Below are positions 54,854-64,000 of a stretch of 64,000 bases of DNA, in pieces. Under the pieces are notes generated by a model. It was not told where the DNA came from, did not search any database, and was given only the letters and a program-made list of their open reading frames with translations. A program made the translations under genes and the position numbers. Source of the stretch: Brassica napus. Lineage: Eukaryota; Streptophyta; Magnoliopsida; Brassicales; Brassicaceae. The DNA lies in assembly GCF_020379485.1 (NCBI RefSeq), contig NC_063452.1, forward strand, positions 52,576,439-52,640,438, in the 5' to 3' direction. Position 1 is the stretch's first letter. The number at the start of each line of letters is the position of its first letter.

Positions 54854-57800
54854 TTATTGTTTAAGAACATAGGTGATGAGGCCAGGAATGTGTATGTTTG
54901 CGATATAATCGTCCCAGTTGATGGACTTGGGATCAAAGTCGAACGATCCATCCATCTCTTTGATGTTCTCTTTTCTTCTTACTCGCAGTCTTTCGGTATT
55001 TAAATCATCAAATCTGCACATAACAAGAATTTATAGTGTTAAGGCTTAATTAAGCTGCGATTACGACATAAAGATATGATAGAAACTCATTTGCAGTATA
55101 ATTAATGATGTATTATTTGTTCTCTTTCCTTATAAGAGCGATGTTACTTAGTACGTCTTTCGTGAAAAATATATGAATAAAATACATACATGCCCTTGAA
55201 GAGTAAGTAAGGCTCGTAAAGCTCAACTAGTCGCATAGCTAGCCTGAGTTTGCGGCTAAGGTCATTGTATTTATCTCCTTCACTCCATGGGTAAATGATA
55301 TTAATCAACCGAAGTATCTGTAATGGAAAAACAAAACAAAAACAAAAGAGAAACAATGTTGAGAAAACAAATTATTAAATATAAATATTTTATACTAAAA
55401 TTATTTTTAACTAAAACTCATTAAATGTTAATATTTTAAACTTTATATATACAGAATATTTAACTATACTATACATATGTAATCCAAATCAAAATGATTA
55501 TCGTATTTTTTTTTATTATATATAGAGTGGAGGTTAAAGTACCTGCAGAGGAAGCTTGTAACGAAGGGTCATGTAGAGGCTGAATTGAGCCATGGTGGGT
55601 AGAATCGTTCCTTTTGATACTATGATTGGAGAGCCGTTGCGAGCAACCAGAGGTTTTTTAGTGAAGTAACGAGCCGAGGTATCATGGAGTTGTCCAAACG
55701 TGACCGGATTCTGAAAAGAAGAGCCGACATGGTATATGGTCTGGATTCCGGTTTCTCCAGAGTGAGCTGTTGCGGTTGCGATCATTGCGTTTACCACCAT
55801 GTCCGCTGGTATCTGAAAATGATGTAGCACTTTCCATAAATTTGTCATAAGAGGATTATATGTATTTAACTTAAACAAGTAATATATGTGTTATTTAATA
55901 TGCTATAAATTGAATTAGGTGTCGAGTTGTGCTTAGATTTGTGCTTACAAGGTCAAAGATTGAGGTTGAATCCGCAAGAAAACACTTGAGCCTTCCTTTG
56001 CCATATGCAACAATCACACTATCTATTGTTCTGAACGTTCATAGTAAAAATTATTAAATATGAATCTTGAGTTAACACGTTATATATAACTTGTGACGTA
56101 CTCATTTGATTTATATTTAAAAAAAAGAATTATGATATTAACCGGTTCGCACCTCAATCCTTCGATCCAGCCAGGAAACGGCTCGGCGAGAGTACTAGTA
56201 ATCATTGTTGGACGAATGATAACAAGTGGTAAATTTTCTCTAGAGCTTCCGATTAGCATCTCTCCCATTGCTTTGGTGAATACATATGTATTTGGCCATC
56301 CATGAAGCTTTGCCCTATATGAAAATTGATTTGTTATAAGAATAACGTATATATAATGAAAGTAACATTTAAGAACATTTAGGGTATGATTAGGCCGCAT
56401 ACCTTGTCATTCCAAGATCTTTCATCGACTGTGAGATCTCTTCTTCAGTACAATTTTGATGCTCTAGCTCTTTCAGTTTCTGTTTCATCAACTCGAATTC
56501 TACATTGATGTCTAGTTTCTTATCCCCGCTGAGACTCTCCCCCATCTTAAATGGTTTCTCCAGGAATAGTCCTTTGTTTTCTCCGCAGACATATGCTAAA
56601 TTAACAAATGAAAATTAAGGTAATTAAGCCAGGTAGTTGGTACATATATGGTGGGTTTTGTGAGAAATATTAAACTCACCGGTTGAGACATGGAGAAGCA
56701 ATTGTCTTTTAACACACTTTTTGGCAAAGTTGAGAACATTGAGAGCTCCGAATGTATTGATGCCAAGACCGATATCGTATCTATACAGTTGTCGTCAAGA
56801 ATCACATGTTATAACGATTAACCATTATATAAAGTATATATCACTTATACAACATTTTGGGTCATACCTTTCATCGAAATTCGTTGTTGCTGCGATATTG
56901 ATGATGATATCAATCTCACTCCACATCCGTTGTAAAAGATCAGGGTCTTTCAACCCCAGATTATGAACCGATATATCACCGGGAACTGGCACGATTTTTT
57001 CATGCACTAATTCATTCAGATTCTCTTCACCTAGATCTTTCCTCAGCACCCTAAAAAGGTCTATCTCCACAACCTGTTGTATCATTGTAAACAAAGCAAA
57101 TATATTGTCAATATCATTTGAGTTAAGTAATGGACCACCTCTAGGGTAATTATTTACGTAAATAAGTGTTTTGGTTATGGGATTTAATTAATTTATGTCA
57201 TACCTCACTACGTAAGCGTTGCATGGCTGCTTTATCGTCGGAAGCTCTCAACAAAAGGTACATCTTCTTCACATTTGGTTGCAACCTCAGAATTTTCTCT
57301 ACTAGAACTGAGAAAAGAAAAACACACAAGAGATTTTAAGTAATTATCTAAAATTATGACTTTCCAAAAGTTGTTGTTTTAAGAAAAGTTTATTTTTCAT
57401 TTGTTTAATGAGGTTCTTTCTCCTTTTTCCAAAGTTGTTGTTTAAGAAAAAAATATTTTCCTTTTTTGATGTACTAATAACTAACATCAACAGAATGTAA
57501 AAATTTCAATACTATTCGTCTACAACTCTCATACATACATTCCCAGATTCGAAAAAATATATGTGAAGAATTATAAACTCAATCTTCATCAAACATAATG
57601 ATTAAGGAGCATTAGTTATATTATTAGGTGATATTTGGTGCAAATATAATATATATATATATATATATAATTTGCGTGGGAAGTTTGTTTTTAAATCGGA
57701 AACGCAGAATCCATGAAGCAAGCATATATATTTCACCGTCGCAACAAATTCTATACTATAAAAGTACTAAATTTTAAAATAAAATATAATACATAGGAAC

Positions 57801-58376
57801 TCACTGAAATGTTGAAGATATATGTAATATGAATGGGCCACATAAATCTATTAGATGTGTGACAATAAATGAAGTGGATAATTAATCATGAAAAATTCAT
57901 CAGTATATATCTTCAAAAACTTTTTTTTTATATCTTCAAAAAACTGGTCACTGTTGTTCTCATATATCATTTTAAACGAGGAACACATACGTACATACCG
58001 ACCGGTAAAATTTCGTTTGGTAAGATCAATTAAATGTTTAGATACTCACTAGCTACAAGAAAGTTATATTGATCGCAATCATACAATATAATAGCCAATT
58101 CCACCCGGAAGAAAATTAAAATCGTAAGAATCTCTATAACTACGAAGATAATATGAAGCATATTACTGTAGCAATTTTTCTCAAAGATAATAGTATGAAG
58201 CATATAATCGATTACGAGATTTTCATCAGGTTATTGAATGATATAATCTTATGGTATAAAAACCAGACTCGAAGTGCAGAAAGATGTAGAAAGAACGTAC
58301 CCTTGGCAAGAAAACCAGGAGCACCGGTGATGAGAATCGTCTTGTCCCCAAGAAATTGAACACAGTTGGATTCCAT
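54854..58376 (-). CDS. FAR1: Fatty acyl-CoA reductase 1
   Basis: Ten coding exons on the minus strand: 58301-58376, 57204-57307, 56868-57073, 56680-56780, 56403-56595, 56153-56314, 55949-56030, 55543-55812, 55190-55317 and 54854-55013. All join in phase at GT-AG sites to give 493 residues (Arabidopsis FAR1 is about 491). The N-terminus holds the Rossmann NADPH-binding motif TGAPGFLAK (GxxGxxG type). The catalytic YxxxK appears as YVFTKAMGE. The C-terminal sterile domain begins near RYKLPLQ and ends ITYVLKQ. The enzyme reduces long-chain acyl-CoA to primary fatty alcohols for suberin and wax, in the endoplasmic reticulum. The start [10 protein letters not shown] matches my memory of Arabidopsis FAR1 (At5g22500). 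No damage is seen; FAR4 or FAR5 type is less likely. Confidence 0.95.
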
Positions 58377-58462
58377 ATTGAAACAAATTATACTCAGTCA
58401 ACTTAAGACAAACAGACAAAACTTGATTGTATTGGGTGACTTGAAGCTTTCTGAGTTAAGGT

Positions 58463-58477
58463 TACTATATATAGAGA
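58463..58477 (-). promoter_or_regulatory. Probable TATA box of FAR1
   Basis: CTATATATAG on the minus strand lies about 90 bp upstream of the FAR1 start codon, a normal distance once a short leader is allowed for. Confidence 0.6.
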
Positions 58478-58479
58478 CT

Positions 58480-59027
58480 CGTAAACATTGAGATCCTTAT
58501 TACTGCCTATCGTATTTACAATTTCTTCATCGACCAACCTACCCATTAATTACAGAAAATATTGGATGTAATTTTAATTACTAAATAAATATTTTTCAGA
58601 ATAATAAATATCACATATCACCATTTAAGAAACGTGACTACATGCCCACCCATCATCTCGCTATCTCAGTCCTCCCTTTGAAATCATTTATTACTTGTGG
58701 TAATGAGGATAGTTGTACAATGACATAACACCTATAATTAATACTCCATATTTCATTACATAAATTGTGCTTAGAATTATAATCAAGGTTTCTCATCATT
58801 CATAAACGTGAGACATGTTCGTACAACGTTAACGTTATATCGGACGTTTAGAGATCAGGTCAACTACCTACCCGAAATAGATTTCACAATTAAACTATGT
58901 TTATGATTGTATCTTAAGCCGCATCATTAAAAGAAGGAAAGGATTCCCGGAAATTCATACTAACTCAAAAAAGTATTTGATCCATTAAACTATTGGGACA
59001 GTTGATGGAAGAGTGGTGCAAAGTACA
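58480..59027. other. FAR1 upstream region
   Basis: About 550 bp of AT-rich DNA between the FAR1 TATA box and a Helitron, so the native promoter may be limited to this stretch. I see no other gene or clear element in it. Confidence 0.45.
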
Positions 59028-60765
59028 TCTATATTATTAAAACTGAAATACATTTTAGATTTGTTTGGAAACAAGAATAACACTATATATCTATATTGTT
59101 TGGAAACATGTATAGCATTTAAAAAAAATTATGGTCTTCTAGCAATATAAAAAAACTGATTTGTAATCAATATTTCATCAAATATATTCAGTTACCGTAA
59201 CTCAAATACACGTAATAAATCCCACTTTTAAATATGGAAACAGTAAAAAAATAACTAATAAATAGATTTTGACAAATATATGATACATCTGCAATGTAAA
59301 TTTATAAAAAAAATATAGAACACTTAAAACGGAAAACAAATATAAATTTATATATAAAACAAAAAAAAATAATACCGCAATACAATTGCACTACAAAATG
59401 GTGAGGCATCTAAAATATATAATATTCACATGAAAACTATAAAATATTATAATATTCTTAATTATGCAATAGTTAGACATGAAATATTATAACTTCTGAG
59501 GTCCACCTCCTATTGCAATTACGTGACATGCAAACATATTCAGGTTATATATGATTAAGTGTCTCTTTGAACAGAAAAGCACTATGGTTTCTTTCTTTAA
59601 GTGTTTCAGAAATGAGTTCTAAAAACAATTTCACAGTTTTGTTAAATATCTTTATGATCGAAAAATTATAATCTAAAATTACATTGTTATTAAATTTCGA
59701 ATACTTTACATAAGTAGATTAATATTAAATTTTTCAACAGGGATATGGAAACCACTATATTTTGGAAAAAAAATCACATTTTTAAAATTTGTATTTCTCT
59801 TCAATCATAGGAACCACCATATTTGAAATCTATATTTATCAAAAAAATAATATATTTTCTTAAGGTTCGATTTTGATTTTTCGGTTTTAGATATATAGGA
59901 ACCACTTAGTTATTTGTGAATATCAATTTAGTTTTGGGTTTTTTTTTGCTTCGGTTTTGATTCACTTATGGATCTCGGTTTATAGTTCCATGTCTAACCG
60001 GATGCTGAAGTGTTTTTTTTCTTTGGTTATAATTTTTAAAATATCACATCATAGAACGGGTTATAACCTATAAATATAAATAAAGTTTTGCAATATAGAT
60101 TTCAAATATTTCCACAAACTCAATGGTAAGTATATCAGATTTGGACATAGGATTCAAAAAGATTCGAATTATCTAAAAATATGAAAATACCCAAAACATG
60201 AAAAATATTTAAACTCCAAAAAATCCAAAAATATTTAAATACCTAAAAATCTAAAATTTTATTCGAAATATAACCCGATGAACCCAAAAATACCCAAAAT
60301 TTTATCCGACTACCCAATTTTTTTTATAAACAAATTCAAATTTTACCTGAAACACAAAACTATTGTAAATCCAAACTCAAAACTTAAAAAATATATGTAA
60401 TACCAGAAACATGTTCGAAATACCCTAATGTATTTAATATACACAAAATATTTCCGACTAGATCTCAGGTGGGATACAAACTCAAACAAAGACCCACGGG
60501 TCCAAAAGAAATACCTATTAGGTAATTTTCTCTGAACCCGGACCCAAACCAAATCTATGTTTTGAGTCGGGTTCGGTTTGGTCTTTGGTCTGGATTAAAT
60601 ATCCAGGTCTAAGAGAAAGTTATATAAAATGTACATATAAAATCTTAAATAAACTACTCATAGAATATATAATTTTCAAAAATTCTCTTCTTCAATATAA
60701 TATGACTTTATATTATAATATAATCTCAAAAAACCCGTGCTTTCGAAGCGCGGGTCAAAATCTAG
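59028..60765 (+). mobile_element. Non-autonomous Helitron, plus strand, 1.74 kb
   Basis: 5' end TCTATATTATTAAAACTGAA at 59028 after a host A. The 3' hairpin (ACCCGTGC-TTTCGAA-GCGCGGGT, about 60733-60755) is followed by CAAAATCTAG and a host T. No coding potential. The interior 59860-60600 holds AACCCGAAC/GGGTTCGG text like an inserted or captured hAT MITE. Confidence 0.88.
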
Positions 60766-60926
60766 TATATCTATTGTAGGTAAAGAAAAAGAATTATTAA
60801 CGCTACTGTAGATAATTTGATATTTATATTTCTAGAGCTACCACGACAACAACTATTTATTCAAGCTGATGTTGGACTGCTTTTTTAAAATGATAAAATA
60901 ACAATGAATCACTAGCAGTTCTATTA

Positions 60927-63753
60927 TGGCTCCTAATGGAGAAAGCGGAACAAGCATTGCGTATCTAGCGGATTAAATGGATCGAGCAGAACAAGAGTGG
61001 ATCAAGCGGATCTAGCGGTCCAAGTGTGAATCAAACGGATCTAGCGATTCAAAGCATATGTTTGAATGATGAAAGTGGATAAAAAGCGGTCCAAAATATT
61101 ATACAAAACTAAAATAATTTATACAGATTTTTTTCACAATTTATTTTCAGAAATAAAGTAATATTTTAAGCAATTTTTAAATGCAATAAATATATTTTTA
61201 TTCAAAATATAATAGAAATTAGTTTTTATATAATTATTTTGAACTTTAAAATTAAATATATTTATTTTTCTGACCTTAAAATAATTATACTTTTAGGTAA
61301 ATTAGTGGAATAGTTTTGACCATTACTATTAGCAAACACTTAAATCTTAAAATATCTGAATTTTTTTGTGAAAGACATATTGTTAAGAAAATAAAGTATG
61401 ATGTAAAATAATAAAATAATAAAATACATGTTTAAATTTTATTTGGATCGACTTAGAAATTTAAGTTTTATTCAGATATTTGTTTTAGAGACCAGTTTCA
61501 TTCGGATATTTATAAAGAGTATAGCATAATATATCTTTAAATTACTTGAGAATAAATTTAATATATACTAAAAATAAGTTAACTAGTTTAAAACAATTTT
61601 GAGATATATATAGTTATCCTACTTAAAAAAGTCTAAACACATAAAAATTAATAATTATATTATGCAAAAAAATCAAATTAAATAAAAATAAAAGAAGTGC
61701 CAGAAACACTCAACAAAGGCTTCGAATTGGAATAGTGGATCAAGCGTTGCAGATCTAGTGGATCAAGCGGATCTAGAGAAACAAGAGTGGATCGAGCGGA
61801 TCTAACGGTACAAGAGTGGATCGAGCGGAACGAGCGGTTCGAAATATATGTATGAATGGTGAAAGCGGATTCAAAATATTGTACATATTTATAATAGTTT
61901 ATTTAAGGTTTTATAGTTATTTAAATAAATTTAATTTATATTTAGTCTCTTTTATAATATTAGATATTTAAAAATATTTTTAAATTAATTTTATTTTATT
62001 TATTTATAATTCTACTATTTTATATATTTTAAATAACTATTAGTAAATTTCTATTGCTTTTACTCAAAAAAAATCAATACTTTTTATCTAAAATGTTCTA
62101 TAACTTTTTTATTTTTTTATTTTTTATTTATAAGTATACATAGTTATAGTAATGTGAAAATACTAATTAGGATTGTTATTATTGTTTATTGTTTTATCTA
62201 GAAATAATAATATGAAATATAATTATTATGTAGAATTATTTTGAGCTTTACAATTTTGAATGATTTTAATTTTTTGGTAAACTGGTATAATATTTTTGAG
62301 ATTTAATATTAACTAGCACATCATATATTTAAAAGTTTTTCTAAAAAAATATATATTATTAAGAAAATAAAGTATTATATTAGATAATAATATATATTGT
62401 TCATTTGAACAAAGGGTGAATGTTCGGATATCCATTCGTATTTGGCTCTTCTCAAATACTTATACTTTTGATTCTAGATAGAATTATATTTTGTATAACT
62501 TTTAGATAACCCAAACATTTTAAAATTAAAATCCACATATATTATTTTGTCTTTTTTCTTGAGCAAAAAAAAAAGCAAACTAAATAATGATGGAACACAA
62601 AAGAACCACCAAAAACACTTCAACATTGCAGCATAACTATTGTAGATAGCAGTTCAGTGTGTTTGTTTGCAACTTTGAACCACATGTTGTTCTTCCACGT
62701 TAATTAAACGTATGTAGTGATAATTGAAAACACGATGCGTGCGACACACTTAGGCGTACCGTCTGTCTTTGGACCGCTTCCCACTCAATACCAAAGGCTA
62801 TGTAATTACTGCAGAAAGTGGATCTTTGCTTTTGTTTATAAATTTAGACCGCTTGCGGTATGTTTATATTTTATTATTAAATAAAGCAGATCAATTTATA
62901 AGTTGAATGAAATGTTGAAAGGGAAAAAAATAGTGGATCTTACACTTATGTGTATCCTCCACCTTTTGATCCACTTCCCATTCCAAACCTATATGACCAA
63001 AAACTACGGAACCACTTTCTACATAATGTTTCTTGTGTGTAGAACTACTGTTTGTACTTTTATTTTTTAATTTTAGGAAATAATATTTATTTATGATTGT
63101 AGTATGCTTTGATTATGTGTTTTTTTTATATTTCTACTGTTTCGTACTTTTGTATATACACAATATATCATTTGAAAATTATACTCCTTTACCAAAAAAG
63201 AATATTGTTTTTAACTATCCAAATTAAATATATGTATATATACGTTAAAATTAATTTTATATATATTTTAATTAAAAATTTATACTCATTGCATTTTTTA
63301 AATAACTAGAAATTTAATTAGAAAAGTAAATAAAAATTTAATTCTTTAAGAAATCATTTTAAATATATTTTACACCGCTTTTTATCAAAATATAATTATT
63401 TTCAATGCATCCAAAACCAGACACATATTTAATTTTAAAACTCAAAATAATAATATATAAAAATTATTTTTATTATATTTTGAATAAAAAGATATATTTT
63501 TCATTTGTAAAGTATTTCAAAAAATAAATCTTTTTTAATTATCAAAATAAATAGTATTACAATTTTTATAGATTAATTTAAATTTGTACAGTATTTTGGA
63601 TCACTTTTTATCCACTTTAGTCATTTAAACATATGTTTTAAACCGCTATATCCGCTTGATCCACTCTTATACCGCTCGATCTGCTTGATCCACTCTTGTT
63701 ACATTCAATCCCCTAGATCCGCAACGTTCGATCCGCTTTTTCTATTCGGATCC
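60927..63753. mobile_element. Large inverted-repeat element with GATCNAGCGG-rich ends
   Basis: The left arm (60927-61100) and the right arm (63585-63753, inverted) share about 150 bp built from AGAGTGGATCAAGCGGATCTA-type units. TTA stands just outside each end. A third copy of the arm, in the left orientation, lies at 61710-61880. The interior is AT-rich with no recognisable protein. PIF/Harbinger or hAT are both possible; no transposase is present. Confidence 0.55.
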
Positions 63754-64000
63754 TTACGAAGAGATTTTCTGGTCGTGTGCTGCCGTTGATACTCAGCCAT
63801 TTACTGTGTTTACACTTTACAGTGCAGTTTTTTTCATTTTTTCTAATGGTCGTTATGTATAGAAAACAATCAATAATGTTTTTTAATCATTTATTTTGTC
63901 AGCATAAATACGGCAGTCGGCACCACTGAAATTCCATCTGCTAATTTTATATGCTGGTTTTCTATGGCCACAACTTTTGGAAAAGAAAACTTTCGGACGC
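63754..64000. other. Unassigned sequence at the right edge
   Basis: About 250 bp without a supported feature. Confidence 0.4.

Noticed and set aside
1..64000. rRNA, tRNA genes, CRISPR arrays, centromere or telomere repeats
   Set aside because: None were seen on reading; CRISPR is not expected in a plant genome.

Overview
This is a nuclear segment from a Brassicaceae plant, most likely a Brassica. The introns are short and GT-AG, the intergenic DNA is AT-rich, Helitrons are abundant, and one CACTA element carries TTCCGAGGAA-type subterminal repeats. The single-copy genes read as close relatives of Arabidopsis genes that I recall as neighbours on chromosome 5 (a DUF247 gene, two small hypothetical genes, plastid neutral invertase INV-E, fatty acyl-CoA reductase FAR1). 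The locus numbers are from memory and unverified.

Layout. 1-2063: a short minus-strand Helitron (327-1611) and the upstream region of a DUF247 gene (2064-3410). 3475-14622: two Ty1/copia LTR retrotransposons lying side by side, the second inserted into a 71-codon minus-strand ORF. 14623-16996: remnants of a tandem duplicate of the DUF247 tail plus small ORF, with MITEs. 16997-17449: a broken two-domain defensin-like gene. 17640-20876: the intact six-coding-exon INV-E gene. 21271(?)-27349: a plus-strand Helitron-like block holding an ERD2-like receptor pseudogene and fragments of RPA, AAA-ATPase and RUB/NEDD8 genes. 27475-28298: a hAT-like MITE. 29410-38388: a complete 9-kb Mutator-like element (MULE) with terminal inverted repeats and a perfect 9-bp target duplication, carrying a MULE transposase, a DUF1985 gene and two GRF-like zinc-finger genes. 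40586-49764: a minus-strand Helitron with PP2A-catalytic-subunit exons, split by a 6.45-kb CACTA element (42042-48492). 50.4-54.5 kb: a further Helitron end and several MITEs. 54854-58376: the intact ten-exon FAR1 gene on the minus strand. 59028-60765: another Helitron. 60927-63753: a large inverted-repeat element.

Only DUF247, INV-E and FAR1 look intact and host-encoded. INV-E would act on sucrose in plastids. FAR1 would make C16-C22 primary alcohols for suberin or wax. They share no pathway and are simply syntenic neighbours pushed about 34 kb apart by transposons. All four large coding elements carry disabling mutations: nonsense codons, single-base frameshifts, or deletion.

The most interesting signal is in the MULE. 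Its introns, UTRs and spacers contain about 29 copies, counted by eye, of the short motif GTANAACT, some in arrays with roughly 11-bp spacing. This resembles the self-recognition motif arrays used by VANC-type anti-silencing proteins of VANDAL elements, and the element's own DUF1985 protein is the candidate reader.
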